DNA from: Collinsella aerofaciens
Lineage (GTDB): Bacteria > Actinomycetota > Coriobacteriia > Coriobacteriales > Coriobacteriaceae
Direction of reading: 5' to 3'
Assembly (NCBI RefSeq): GCF_019131995.1
Contig: NZ_JAHONA010000006.1
Span: forward strand, 1-64,000
DNA length: 64,000 nucleotides
Numbering within the stretch: the first letter of the stretch is position 1; every line of letters starts with the position of its first letter. Below the pieces are notes generated by a model. The model was not told where the DNA came from and did not search any database. It was given only the letters and a program-made list of their open reading frames with translations. The position numbers and the translations under genes were made by a program. Below, one piece after another: positions 18,013 through 26,848 of the stretch.

Positions 18013-21000
18013 CTACACGTCCCTCCTTACAAACGTTCCTTGGTGGTTATACGAGCAGCGCGCATGCGCGGCCTGAGCCGACATCGGGTCGACGGCGGCA
18101 ACGTTGCCCGCCTCGAGCTCGCGCAGGCGCTCGGCGATGCCGGCCTCCACACGATCGAGCAGGGCGTCGAAGTCCATGCTGCCGCCCTCGCCCGGAAAGC
18201 CCTTCTTGAGGCCCGGGATGCGACCGTCGCCGCGCTCTTCCTCGAGCAGCTCGGCACTCGCGGCGCCTCGCAGCGCCGGCTTGCCGCCCTTGGTCGAAAA
18301 GTAGAGCGCCGCGCGGGTGTCCAAATCCAGCGCCCGGCGCATGGCCTGCGCGTAGATGAGCGTTTGGGTATGGGGCGGCAACCAGCGCGGATCGTCGATG
18401 GGCGCCGTACCCGATTCCTCGTCGCGCACCGTGGGGTCGGCGAGCTTAAACTCCTCAACGCCCGTGCGATGCTTGTAGTCGATCACCACGGCACGATTCT
18501 CGGCGTCCACGTCCACGCGGTCGATGCGCCCGCCAAGCGGCCAACCGGCATACTCGACCTTGAGCTCGTTGAAGGCGAACTCCAGGTAGCGCGGGGCAAA
18601 GGGGGCAAGTGCCTCGGACTCGTAGGCAAGCACGCCCTCCAGCTGCGGCAAAATCTCGGCCACCTGGCGCTCCTCCACCGCAGAGAGTGGCACCAGCGGG
18701 CCCTCCGTGCCTCGCTTGCCGGCGTGCTCGGCCAACGTCTCGTCAAAGACCTCGTGCAGCAGCTCCTGTGCACGCGGCAGGTTCTCGGGCGTCACGCGCT
18801 CCATGCCTTCTTGGGGCAGACGGGCATGCAGATGCTCCAGCACGTCGTGGACAAAGTTGCCCTTCTCCATGTTGCCAAAGCCCGCGTCGATAGACTGGGG
18901 CTTGACGCGATACGACACGAACCAGCACAGTGGACAGGTAGAATAGGCCTCGATCTGCGAGGCGGACGTCAGACGCGGCACGAGCGGCGCGTCCTCGCCC
19001 TCGCCATCGCGACGGCGCAGAACCAGATACGGAATGGCTTCATCGCTCAGGTGCTGAGGGGCTTCGCAGGTCACGCGCTCGCGCTTGAGGCCTTCACCTG
19101 CCGCGGGATCAAAGTCGGCGATGATATCGCCCTCGCCCACGCACGTGGGCTTGGCAGCGCCAGCGGCCTCGGCATGTGCCCGCAGCTCGGTCCATACGGC
19201 TGCCGGGTAGCACTCTCGCGCCTGGCGATCGTGTGTCACGCGGGCAAGCGCGACCGGACCGCTCGTCGCCTGCATTGCACGGCCAAAGCGCACGCGCAGC
19301 AGGGCGGCGGGCTCCAAAGACACGCCGTCGCGGCGCAGCTCGGCCATCAACGTGGCAAGCGGGCCCTCTTCGTGCGAAAGCGGATAGCTGTCCAGGTCGA
19401 CATCGGCAAACAGCACGGCATCGTAGCCGCCAGGACGCAAAACCGACGCATCGGCAAGCGACACGAAGCGCACTTGTGCCCGTGGCGTGCGATCGACCTC
19501 GTAGGTCGCGTAATCGTAAGCGGTACTGCGCTTGTCCACCTTGGTTCGAACGCCGTCGAGAACCGGCACGGTCGCGGCCTGCGACACGTCGAGTGCGCGA
19601 GCATCGTTCATAAGGATGTCGATGGCATGGCGCAGCAAAGCCGTCTCTGCCTGGCGACGGGCCTGGCCGTCAAGGCCGCCTAGAGCGCGATCGGGCAGCG
19701 CCTCGGCAACGGCGAGCATGGCCTTGAGCGCCGTCACGGGTTTGTCGCGCCACAGCGCCTGGAACACGTCCGAGACCACACACGGTACGTTCTTAAACCA
19801 GTTATCGTCGCTCGTCGCCTTGCGCGCGCCCCTCACCTGGCCCTGAACGCTCTGCAGCAGGCTCTTGACGCCCGCGGTAGTCTTGCTGCGCGAGAGACGC
19901 ATATTCTTATCGAAGGTACGGGCATTGACGGCATCAGCGCCCGAAAGCGGACTGTAGATCCAGTCGGTAAGCTCCGGCGCGGGCCACCACTCAGTCTTGG
20001 AAGCGGTGCCCTCGTCGGCGGCTTTCATACGCTCGATCAGGTTGGCGAGCGCCGTAAACTGCCTGCCCGCGATGGACTGGGAAAACGCCGTGAACTCAGT
20101 CGTCTCGGCCGCAATGTGACGCGCCGCCAAACGGGCGGCGAGCTCGCCGAACAGCTGGGGTGCCCGGGCAGAAACGACGAGCACGCGCACGGGGTCGGCG
20201 GGCGTTGCAGTAGCTTTATCGGCCTTGGACTCCTTGTGCGCTTTCACCAACTTATCGATGGCGTCCGCATAGACATGAGCACGGGCATGGGGGCCGGCGA
20301 CCTCAATAAAGGCAGGCTGAGCGGCGGCCCCGCAAGCGACATCAGACGCGACGGCGTCCTCCCCCAGCGGCGCGATCTCAAACAGCACACCGCGGGCATC
20401 AAATGCCGTGGCAAGCTCCTCGCGCATCGCCGCCTGCTCGCGGGCAAGCAGCACGACGACCTCTCCCCCATTGTTCGCCACGGCAGACAGCAGCTCGAGT
20501 AGACCGTGCGTAAACGACGTGGTACCGCGCACGCATACGGCGCGGGCGCACGCCGGCAGGCTATCGGCCAGGGCACCGGCCATAATGTCGGCTGCCTCGC
20601 AGGGCTCGACCATATCTCGACGGTCCAAACCGCCCGCGTAGGCACGCAAAAGCTCAAACACACGAGCCTCGGCATCGCTTTTTGGCTCAGGCTGGCAATT
20701 GTTGCCACCGCATCGCTCGGCCGTCGTCCCCGCCACACCCGGCAGCACATCGCGGGCCATGCGCGCGAGCATGCGCACCGTGCCCTGGCTACGCGAAAGC
20801 GGCTGCAGGTCGGCATCGTCGCGGCGGGCAATCATATCCGAAAACAGCATCTGACGTTGCAGGTTGTCGACGAAACCGCGCCCGTCGCCCAAAAGCTCCC
20901 AAAGCGAGCGAAGCCACGATGCGGGTGTCTTGTAGTCGATACCCAGCGAAATGCTGGCTTCCGCCGCATCATGACGGCACAGATCGAGCTCGGCAAACGT

Positions 21001-21111
21001 TGGTGCCAGCAACACGGCACGCCCGTGACGGGCAATAAGGTCGGCAAGCAGCGCCGACTCGGCATCGCTCAAATCCGTGCCGGCATTGGTGGTATAGATT
21101 CGAACAGGCAT
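18013..21111 (-). CDS. addB: AddB-like PD-(D/E)XK nuclease subunit
   Basis: A 1032-residue partner of the downstream AddA-like helicase. The N-terminal two-thirds is an inactivated helicase-like region, typical of AddB, and the C-terminal nuclease domain shows YSTCPLCWFVSYRVKP, GNFVHDVLEHLH and RIDRVDVDAENRAVVIDYKHR. The iron-sulfur staple of AddB normally uses one Cys before the nuclease domain and three after it. Here CPLC is present at the front, but only one Cys (ARCSYNHQG) is seen at the end, so the cluster may be absent or altered. First gene of the addBA pair. Confidence 0.82.
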   Translation of the reverse strand: MPVRIYTTNAGTDLSDAESALLADLIARHGRAVLLAPTFAELDLCRHDAAEASISLGIDYKTPASWLRSLWELLGDGRGFVDNLQRQMLFSDMIARRDDADLQPLSRSQGTVRMLARMARDVLPGVAGTTAERCGGNNCQPEPKSDAEARVFELLRAYAGGLDRRDMVEPCEAADIMAGALADSLPACARAVCVRGTTSFTHGLLELLSAVANNGGEVVVLLAREQAAMREELATAFDARGVLFEIAPLGEDAVASDVACGAAAQPAFIEVAGPHARAHVYADAIDKLVKAHKESKADKATATPADPVRVLVVSARAPQLFGELAARLAARHIAAETTEFTAFSQSIAGRQFTALANLIERMKAADEGTASKTEWWPAPELTDWIYSPLSGADAVNARTFDKNMRLSRSKTTAGVKSLLQSVQGQVRGARKATSDDNWFKNVPCVVSDVFQALWRDKPVTALKAMLAVAEALPDRALGGLDGQARRQAETALLRHAIDILMNDARALDVSQAATVPVLDGVRTKVDKRSTAYDYATYEVDRTPRAQVRFVSLADASVLRPGGYDAVLFADVDLDSYPLSHEEGPLATLMAELRRDGVSLEPAALLRVRFGRAMQATSGPVALARVTHDRQARECYPAAVWTELRAHAEAAGAAKPTCVGEGDIIADFDPAAGEGLKRERVTCEAPQHLSDEAIPYLVLRRRDGEGEDAPLVPRLTSASQIEAYSTCPLCWFVSYRVKPQSIDAGFGNMEKGNFVHDVLEHLHARLPQEGMERVTPENLPRAQELLHEVFDETLAEHAGKRGTEGPLVPLSAVEERQVAEILPQLEGVLAYESEALAPFAPRYLEFAFNELKVEYAGWPLGGRIDRVDVDAENRAVVIDYKHRTGVEEFKLADPTVRDEESGTAPIDDPRWLPPHTQTLIYAQAMRRALDLDTRAALYFSTKGGKPALRGAASAELLEEERGDGRIPGLKKGFPGEGGSMDFDALLDRVEAGIAERLRELEAGNVAAVDPMSAQAAHARCSYNHQGTFVRRDV

Positions 21112-21245
21112 GGTCCTCCGCTCAAACCGTTCGCAATAATCAATGCATCCATCCTACCCGCCCAAGCGGACACATTGCCACCGCAGTTCCATCTTTTGGT
21201 ACAAAGCAACCTGAACCCAACGCACCAGCCGATTGCAGGCATATA

Positions 21246-21271
21246 AAAACCGCCCCCGGAGGGACGGTTCT
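21246..21271 (-). terminator. Terminator of the TrpR/YerC-type gene
   Basis: On the minus strand AACCGTCCC, a TCCG loop and GGGGCGGTT form a hairpin followed by TTTTTATAT. It sits about 25 nt past the stop of the regulator gene. Confidence 0.75.
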
Positions 21272-21295
21272 TCGTAATTCAATGTTGTCGCTGGC

Positions 21296-21595
21296 CTACT
21301 CGCCATCCTCCAACTTAATGAGGATCTTGCGGTAGCCACCGTACTCGCCGTTCAGCGCCTTTGAAACGCGGCTCACCGTGGTGGACGAAGCGCCGGTACG
21401 GGCCTGAACCTCAACATAAGGCTCGCCCTCGTCCAAATAGCGCGCAACCTGCAAACGCTGAGAAAGGTCGCAAATCTCGCGCGGCGTGCAGATATCGGTC
21501 AAAAACGCTTGGATATCCTTCTCGTCGTCCAAAAGGCTAAATGCGTGGACCAGCTGCTTGACATCAGGCTTGTCAAACATGTTCTCGATATTCAT
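21296..21595 (-). CDS. TrpR-superfamily (YerC/YecD) regulator
   Basis: A 99-residue protein of the YerC/TrpR-like family. The helix-turn-helix is visible as YVEVQARTGASSTTVSRVSKALNGEYGGY (residues about 60-88), preceded by the family's LTPREICDLSQRLQVARYL-like segment (here ICTPREICDLSQRLQVARYL). These proteins are small DNA-binding regulators of mostly unknown regulon. It is monocistronic with its own terminator. Targets cannot be deduced from this window. Confidence 0.85.
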   Translation of the reverse strand: MNIENMFDKPDVKQLVHAFSLLDDEKDIQAFLTDICTPREICDLSQRLQVARYLDEGEPYVEVQARTGASSTTVSRVSKALNGEYGGYRKILIKLEDGE

Positions 21596-21919
21596 CGATC
21601 ACCGCCAAACCCGCCAAAAGGCATCGAAGTTGATACTGACATCGGGCATCGTTCACCCGTTCTATGCAATAGGGCAACGCCTGTGGCTTTTGCCCGTAGC
21701 AGTGTAGCACACCACCAAACTAAAGCGACAAGACTCTCTGCCAGCGGCGCGTTTTTCAGGACGAACGCCGTTTAGAAACCATATGCGCACGTAAGCTCCA
21801 CGAATATTTGAGACAATGGGCGCCCAAACACCGCGGCGCGCCCGCGCAACCATCCAGGTCGCCGCCGTAAGCCGCTTCACGCGACGCCAGCAATCCCGGC
21901 GCAAGAAAGGATTCACGCC
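21596..21919. other. Divergent intergenic region, no gene seen
   Basis: The 324 bp between the TrpR-type regulator and the YvlD-type gene should carry both promoters. I see a small GGGCAA...TTGCCC hairpin near 21671-21694 and weak -10-like hexamers (TACACT on the minus strand near 21715, GACAAT on the plus strand at 21812). No convincing ORF or RNA gene is present. Confidence 0.5.
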
Positions 21920-22285
21920 ATGCGCTTTATGCTTAACTGGCTCTTCACCTCGATCGCCATCGCGATCGCCACGTTCCTCGTCCCCGGTATCCAACCCTTC
22001 GGCTTTGCCGAGACCTGGGTCTGCTTTGCCTTTGTGGGACTGTTCCTGAACATTGTCGATTCGTTCGTCAAACCGTTCCTCACGGTCATCTCGCTGCCGC
22101 TCACGATCATTACGCTGGGCATTTTCCAGCTTGTCGTCAACAGCTTTATGCTTGAGCTCGCGAGCTACCTGTCGGTCAACCTGCTGGGCGTCGGCATCTC
22201 CATCGCCAGCTTTGGATCGGCCTTTATGGGCAGCATCCTGGTGTCCATCACGCGCAGCATCCTCGACAGCATCGCCGAGGACTAA
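21920..22285 (+). CDS. YvlD/holin-4-family small membrane protein
   Basis: A 121-residue, almost entirely hydrophobic protein with four predicted membrane spans (about 4-26, 33-55, 58-80 and 90-112). The pattern NIVDSFVKPFLTVISLPLTIITLGIF with ITLGIFQLVVNSFML is characteristic of the YvlD family, which is often annotated as phage holin superfamily 4. Despite that label there is no phage context here, and a chromosomal envelope role is more likely. AAAGGA lies 8 nt before the ATG, and a terminator follows. Confidence 0.85.
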   Translation: MRFMLNWLFTSIAIAIATFLVPGIQPFGFAETWVCFAFVGLFLNIVDSFVKPFLTVISLPLTIITLGIFQLVVNSFMLELASYLSVNLLGVGISIASFGSAFMGSILVSITRSILDSIAED

Positions 22286-22326
22286 AACGGCCATTCCGAC
22301 CGTGTCCGTCTCAACAGCCCAAAACG

Positions 22327-22357
22327 AAGGCCGCCCATCGCAAAAATGGACGGCCTT
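22327..22357 (+). terminator. Terminator of the YvlD-type gene
   Basis: A 12-bp stem with one mismatch (22327-22338 with 22346-22357), a 7-nt loop and the tail CTTATTTTTC on the plus strand. Confidence 0.85.
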
Positions 22358-22426
22358 CTTATTTTTCAAGTCTCAAAGGGCGAGAGAATCTACCATTTCC
22401 ACCCCGTCCCCAAATGCAGGTGTGGG

Positions 22427-22855
22427 TTAGATGACGTAGTCGTAGCCATGGTTGGGAGCGACTAGTTGATCGAGCGTCACACCGTCGAGGTAGTCGTTGA
22501 TGAGCTTGTCCAGGTTCTTCCACACGTCGAGCGTGGGACACTCATCCGAACGCGAGCAGCCCTTGCAGTCGCCATCCAGGCAGGCGACCGGCGCCAGACT
22601 GCCCTCGGTCAGGCGCAAGATCTCGCCCACCGTGTACTGCTCGGGCGGGCGCGTGAGCACATAGCCGCCGCCCTTGCCACGCATACCCGAAAGCATGTTG
22701 GCGCGCACGAGCGTAGCCAAGATGTTCTCCAGATATTTCTCGGAAATCCCCTGGCGCGCCGCGATCTCTTTGAGCGGGATGCGACCGGCTGCCTGGTGCT
22801 CGGCCAGGTCGACCATAACGCGCAGGGCATATCTGCCCTTAGTAGAAACCAACAT
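22427..22855 (-). CDS. Rrf2-family transcriptional regulator
   Basis: A 142-residue Rrf2/IscR/CymR-type regulator. The winged HTH spans IPLKEIAARQGISEKYLENILATLVRANML and the wing GKGGGYVLTRPP. It then has CLDGDCKGCSRSDEC (about 93-107), a cysteine cluster typical of members that bind an Fe-S cluster or sense thiols. It is divergent from cysK, the arrangement expected of a CymR-like repressor of cysteine synthesis; that regulatory link is inferred from position. Full length for the family. Confidence 0.92.
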   Translation of the reverse strand: MLVSTKGRYALRVMVDLAEHQAAGRIPLKEIAARQGISEKYLENILATLVRANMLSGMRGKGGGYVLTRPPEQYTVGEILRLTEGSLAPVACLDGDCKGCSRSDECPTLDVWKNLDKLINDYLDGVTLDQLVAPNHGYDYVI

Positions 22856-22972
22856 GTATAGTGCTGCCTTTCGGTCATTTAGTCCGTAGAAATTCTAGCC
22901 GAAAAATTTGTTTTGAAAATACCTGTTCCGGTCAAGATGGTTAATCGACTCGTAATAATCTTCTATTTCCTA

Positions 22973-23001
22973 TTGCGTTACTAGGCTTTACTGTCTACTA
23001 T
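22973..23001 (+). promoter_or_regulatory. cysK promoter
   Basis: TTGCGT (22973-22978) and TACTAT (22996-23001) are separated by exactly 17 bp, a good sigma-A-type promoter giving a leader of about 100 nt before cysK. Confidence 0.65.
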
Positions 23002-23023
23002 GCTTGCCAACAGCAAAACGAAC

Positions 23024-23036
23024 AACCTATAAGGTT
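23024..23036. promoter_or_regulatory. Candidate operator in the cysK leader
   Basis: AACCT-ATA-AGGTT is an interrupted palindrome about 15 bp past the predicted transcription start. It is a reasonable candidate binding site for the divergent Rrf2 regulator, but this is inference. Confidence 0.35.
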
Positions 23037-23108
23037 TGTGGGTTTCGTTGCTACACACACCGTAAAACCACACGGTATCCAGTCATTTGAACACTTTGGG
23101 GGTTCATC

Positions 23109-24047
23109 ATGAGCAAGGTTTACGCGTCCATCGATCAGCTTATCGGCCACACCCCGCTCCTGGAGCTCACTCACTTTGAGGCCGATGAGGACCTCAAGGC
23201 CCGCGTGCTCGTCAAGCTGGAATACTTCAACCCCGCCGGGTCCGTCAAAGACCGCGTCGCCAAGAACATGATCGACGAGGCCGAGAAGGCCGGCAAGCTC
23301 GTGCGCGGCGGCGGCTACACCATCATCGAGCCCACGAGCGGCAACACCGGCGTCGGCATCGCCTCGGTGGCGGCGGCTCGCGGCTACAAGGTGATCATTA
23401 CCATGCCCGAGACCATGTCCGTCGAGCGCCGCAAGCTTATGCAGGCATATGGCGCACAGCTCGTGCTCACCGACGGCTCCAAGGGCATGAAGGGCGCCAT
23501 CGCCAAGGCCGAGGAACTGCAGAAGGAGACCCCCAACAGCATTATCGCCGGCCAGTTTGTGAACCCCGCCAACCCCGCCATCCACAAGGCCACGACCGGC
23601 CCCGAGATCTGGGATGACACCGACGGCAAGGTCGACATCTTCGTCGCCGGCGTCGGCACCGGCGGCACCGTGACCGGCGTGGGCGAGTTCCTCAAGGAAC
23701 AAAACCCCGAGATTCAGGTCGTCGCCGTCGAGCCCGCCACCTCCCCGGTGCTCTCCAAGGGCCAGGCCGGCCCGCACAAGATCCAGGGTATCGGCGCCGG
23801 CTTTGTGCCCGACGTCCTCGACACCCAAGTCTACGACGAAATCATCCCCGTCGAGAACGACGACGCCTTTGCCACCGGCCGCGCCGTGGGCCACAAGGAG
23901 GGCGTGCTCGTGGGCATTTCGTCCGGTGCCGCCGTGTGGGCCGCACTGCAGCTGGCCAAGCGCCCCGAGAACGAGGGCAAGACCATCGTGGCCCTGCTTG
24001 CCGACACCGGCGAGCGCTACCTGTCCACGGCACTGTTCCAGAACTAA
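23109..24047 (+). CDS. cysK: Cysteine synthase (O-acetylserine sulfhydrylase)
   Basis: PLP enzyme that makes cysteine from O-acetylserine and sulfide, 312 residues. The PLP lysine lies in [10 protein letters not shown] (about residue 47), the substrate loop is [10 protein letters not shown], and the phosphate-binding loop is [10 protein letters not shown]. The C-terminal [12 protein letters not shown] segment is also typical. It has its own promoter and sits opposite an Rrf2 regulator. Full length, no oddities. Confidence 0.97.
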   Translation: MSKVYASIDQLIGHTPLLELTHFEADEDLKARVLVKLEYFNPAGSVKDRVAKNMIDEAEKAGKLVRGGGYTIIEPTSGNTGVGIASVAAARGYKVIITMPETMSVERRKLMQAYGAQLVLTDGSKGMKGAIAKAEELQKETPNSIIAGQFVNPANPAIHKATTGPEIWDDTDGKVDIFVAGVGTGGTVTGVGEFLKEQNPEIQVVAVEPATSPVLSKGQAGPHKIQGIGAGFVPDVLDTQVYDEIIPVENDDAFATGRAVGHKEGVLVGISSGAAVWAALQLAKRPENEGKTIVALLADTGERYLSTALFQN

Positions 24048-24160
24048 GGGCCCGTCACTTGTCGATAGGCCCAAGGCACGCCGGTCTACCCTCTCTTCTG
24101 GCGGCCTGAGCTCATCCCAACAGGGTGTCCCACGGGACGTCCGAACTTGCTACAATGTCT

Positions 24161-24199
24161 GCGGCGCGGAACCAGCCTCCCGCGCCGCTTTTCTTTTTT
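24161..24199 (+). terminator. Terminator hairpin between cysK and mnmA
   Basis: A perfect 9-bp GC stem (24161-24169 with 24180-24188) is followed by TTTTCTTTTTT. It can end cysK transcription. A TGCTACAAT extended -10-like sequence ends just upstream at 24155, so a transcript started there would run straight into the hairpin. Confidence 0.75.
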
Positions 24200-24228
24200 G
24201 GCCACATGCCACCAAGGAGAACCTCCCC

Positions 24229-25329
24229 ATGCACAACAAGCGCGTGCTCGTCGCCATGAGCGGCGGCGTCGATTCCAGCGTGACCGCGTACCTGCTCAAA
24301 AGCCAGGGCTACGAATGCGTCGGCGCCACCATGCGCCTCACCTGCCCCGCGCCCGACCCCGCCACGAGCATGAGCAAAGTCGACCGCGACATCGCCGACG
24401 CGAAGGCCGTCGCCGAGCGCCTGGGGATACCCCACCATGTGCTCGACCTGCAGCAGACGTTCGACCACAGCGTTATCGAGCGCTTTGTGAACGCCTACCA
24501 GGAGGGGCTGACGCCCAATCCGTGCATTATCTGCAACCGCCACATTAAGTTTGGCGCGCTGCTCGATGCGGCGCTGGACATGGGCTGCGACTGCATCGCC
24601 ACGGGCCACTATGCCAAAACGAGCCAGACGCCCGACGGCACCTGGCAGCTCCATCGCGGCGAGGACCCCAAAAAGGACCAAAGCTACTTTTTGTATTCGC
24701 TTACGCAGGAGCGCCTGGCGCACACGATCTTTCCGCTGGCAGGCCTAGACAAAGAGCGCGACGTGCGCCGCATAGCCGCCGAGCAGGGCTTTACCAACGC
24801 CAAGAAGGCCGAAAGCGAGGATATCTGCTTTATTCCAGACGGTGACTACGCGGGCTATATCGAGCGCCGCTGCGGACATCCCGCTGCACCGGGCGACATT
24901 GTGTGGCGCGACGGCAGCGTGGTCGGGCGCCACAACGGCGCGCTGTGCTACACCATCGGCCAGCGCAAGGGCCTGGGCGTCGCGATGGCGCATCCCGTGT
25001 ATGTGACGGGCATCGACGCCGCCAACAACACCGTGCATCTGGGCGAGGCCGAGGACCTGGCGGCCACAGCGCTCACGGCAAACGACTGGATCTGGAGCGC
25101 TCCGGCAGAGCGCATGGAGGCGGAGCTCGACGCCGGCGGCATTCGCGTAGGTGCCAAGTACCGCTACCGTCAGAAAGACCAGGCAGCGACCCTTACGCGT
25201 GACGAAGACGGGCAAATGCTGCTAACTTTTGACGAGCCGCAACGAGCCATCGCCCCCGGCCAAGCCGTCGTCGTCTATCGCGGCGACATCGTCCTGGGCG
25301 GCGGCACCGTGACCGGCGCACTTAAGTAG
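24229..25329 (+). CDS. mnmA: tRNA 2-thiouridine(34) synthase MnmA
   Basis: Adds sulfur to U34 of Lys, Glu and Gln tRNAs. The 366-residue product has the PP-loop MSGGVDSSVTAYLL near the N-terminus, the first catalytic Cys in NPCIICNRHIKFG and the second in AESEDICFIPDGDY. The same frame runs open from 23803 across cysK, but AAGGAGA lies just before the ATG at 24229 and the family N-terminus begins there. The location after cysK groups cysteine supply with sulfur transfer, although the terminator suggests separate transcription. Confidence 0.97.
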   Translation: MHNKRVLVAMSGGVDSSVTAYLLKSQGYECVGATMRLTCPAPDPATSMSKVDRDIADAKAVAERLGIPHHVLDLQQTFDHSVIERFVNAYQEGLTPNPCIICNRHIKFGALLDAALDMGCDCIATGHYAKTSQTPDGTWQLHRGEDPKKDQSYFLYSLTQERLAHTIFPLAGLDKERDVRRIAAEQGFTNAKKAESEDICFIPDGDYAGYIERRCGHPAAPGDIVWRDGSVVGRHNGALCYTIGQRKGLGVAMAHPVYVTGIDAANNTVHLGEAEDLAATALTANDWIWSAPAERMEAELDAGGIRVGAKYRYRQKDQAATLTRDEDGQMLLTFDEPQRAIAPGQAVVVYRGDIVLGGGTVTGALK

Positions 25330-25337
25330 CCGCGGGT

Positions 25338-26711
25338 TTATCGCCGCACGTGTCGAAGTACCTCAACAGCGGCACTAACCTCGATTATGCGACGCTCGAG
25401 GCCGCGGCGAATGGCCTCGAGTCGACCCTCCGCCGTCACCCATTCGCTCTGCGAAAGAATTTCGATTGCCTCATCAACAAATCCGTCCAGTCTCGATGCG
25501 TCGAACCAATCGAGTGAGTCCGCAAGCGCCAGCTGGACGGAAGGGTCGGGCCCAAACGGCTTAGCGGAAAACCCAAACTCCCCAGCTGCGAGCACGGCAG
25601 TTGGTACGTTGTACCACAGGCAATTGCCGCTATCGAACAGCGGAGCAGGCCTTATCTCCAGGGTATCGACATTGCGGATGATGCCGAAGTTTCGCCAATG
25701 GCGGTCGCTGTTGGCCAAAAGGGCATCGCAGACAATCACCTGCGACATAGACCTTCTCACAGCGGCCTCATCGGCACCATGCTTGCCAAGGTAGCGACAG
25801 TATCGATCGTATGTCGAGTTTCCCCGCTGGCTAGCAAGTGCGCCCTTAACGTAAACAGCCGGAACGTATTCCTCGCGGCCATCAAGAAAGTCGTCGCACA
25901 GACACACAGGGGCATCGAACATGCGCTCAACCGTGTAAGGAACAAACTCCCCCTTGGAAAGCAAACGACGATGCAGAGCTGTTGCAACCGCCTCGTTAAA
26001 GGGCCGTTGGTCGTCCATGCCGCACCCCTTGACCAGAACGCGAACACCGTTGCGAATCATCCACGATTTAGGAAGCTCGCCCTCGGATGTGTTGTCGGGA
26101 TTTTTAAGACCGATGCCCTCCAGCCAACCCGAACGCCCCTCGGGCGCCGATCGCTCAAACTCGTTCTCAAAGTAATTGATGTTTTGCCATTTGAGTTCGG
26201 CGCAATCGGTCGGCCGCAGCCAATAGCAATCCGAAAGCGAGAGGCCCAGGCACTGAACCGGCACCTCGACACCGTTGACAATCCCCAGTTCACGATAGCG
26301 CGAGACGAGTCCGGGGCGGACGTCAGGCACCGACCGATGCCCCCACCACGCGTTGAGCTCCCGCTTATTCACCGTTGGAGAAGAGCTCGAGCACGTGCCA
26401 AACGGCATCCTCTGCTCATCGAGTACCTCGGCGATTTCGAAGGGAAACTCACGCGTCGGATCAAATGAGACACGCGCAACCTCGTAATCGGCGGACATCA
26501 GCGTAAATTTGCGCCCCACATCGGCCGCAGGACGGCGTCCACGTTTGCGGACCTTTTGATAAGCGACCGCGGAATTGTACTCGACCATCTTCCGTCCGCC
26601 CACAATATCGCACGCGAGCGTTCCTGATGAGGCAAGTTGAGATATGCGGGCTTTCGTAACGCCCAGCAGGCGGGCAGCATCACCCATAGACAAGTACTCA
26701 GACGTATCCAT
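25338..26711 (-). CDS. HipA-like kinase with N-terminal HTH domain
   Basis: About 457 residues combining two parts. Residues 1-60 look like a MerR/excisionase-type DNA-binding module (MGDAARLLGVTKARISQLASSG then GGRKMVEYNSAV). The C-terminal half has HipA-type kinase motifs: LLANSDRHWRNFGI (catalytic Asp and Asn) and PAPLFDSGNCL (the DxG metal site). HipA kinases phosphorylate proteins such as GltX and usually pair with a separate HipB antitoxin; none is adjacent here. The start at 26711 gives MDTSEYLSMG with GAGGTGAT upstream; an ATG at 26720 is the alternative. It converges on mnmA with an 8-bp gap and has an AT-rich upstream region. Substrate unknown. Confidence 0.75.
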   Translation of the reverse strand: MDTSEYLSMGDAARLLGVTKARISQLASSGTLACDIVGGRKMVEYNSAVAYQKVRKRGRRPAADVGRKFTLMSADYEVARVSFDPTREFPFEIAEVLDEQRMPFGTCSSSSPTVNKRELNAWWGHRSVPDVRPGLVSRYRELGIVNGVEVPVQCLGLSLSDCYWLRPTDCAELKWQNINYFENEFERSAPEGRSGWLEGIGLKNPDNTSEGELPKSWMIRNGVRVLVKGCGMDDQRPFNEAVATALHRRLLSKGEFVPYTVERMFDAPVCLCDDFLDGREEYVPAVYVKGALASQRGNSTYDRYCRYLGKHGADEAAVRRSMSQVIVCDALLANSDRHWRNFGIIRNVDTLEIRPAPLFDSGNCLWYNVPTAVLAAGEFGFSAKPFGPDPSVQLALADSLDWFDASRLDGFVDEAIEILSQSEWVTAEGRLEAIRRGLERRIIEVSAAVEVLRHVRR

Positions 26712-26737
26712 ACACCGCATCACCTCGTTAAGTAATT

Positions 26738-26747
26738 TAAACGTTTA
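26738..26747. promoter_or_regulatory. Candidate operator upstream of the HTH-HipA gene
   Basis: TAAACGTTTA is a perfect 10-bp palindrome in an AT-rich stretch 27-36 nt before the gene start, suited to autoregulation by the gene's own HTH. Inferred only. Confidence 0.35.
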
Positions 26748-26794
26748 GTTAATAGATTACATACATCATAATACTAATCAACCCAAAGCGAAAA

Positions 26795-26816
26795 AAGGCC
26801 CGAGAAATCGGGCCTT
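26795..26816 (-). terminator. Terminator of the M42 peptidase gene
   Basis: A perfect 9-bp stem (26795-26803 with 26808-26816), a 4-nt loop and a TTTTTT tail on the minus strand, just past the peptidase stop. Confidence 0.85.
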
Positions 26817-26848
26817 AGCGATGGTCAGCCGAGTCGCAAGCTACTCCC

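Noticed and set aside
21920-22285. Holin-like protein as sign of a prophage
   Set aside because: The match is to the YvlD-type chromosomal family; no phage structural, integrase or lysis genes are nearby.
21662-22369. 235-codon minus-strand frame opposite the YvlD-type gene
   Set aside because: It is highly charged, lacks motifs and is antisense to a membrane protein gene with a good ribosome site.
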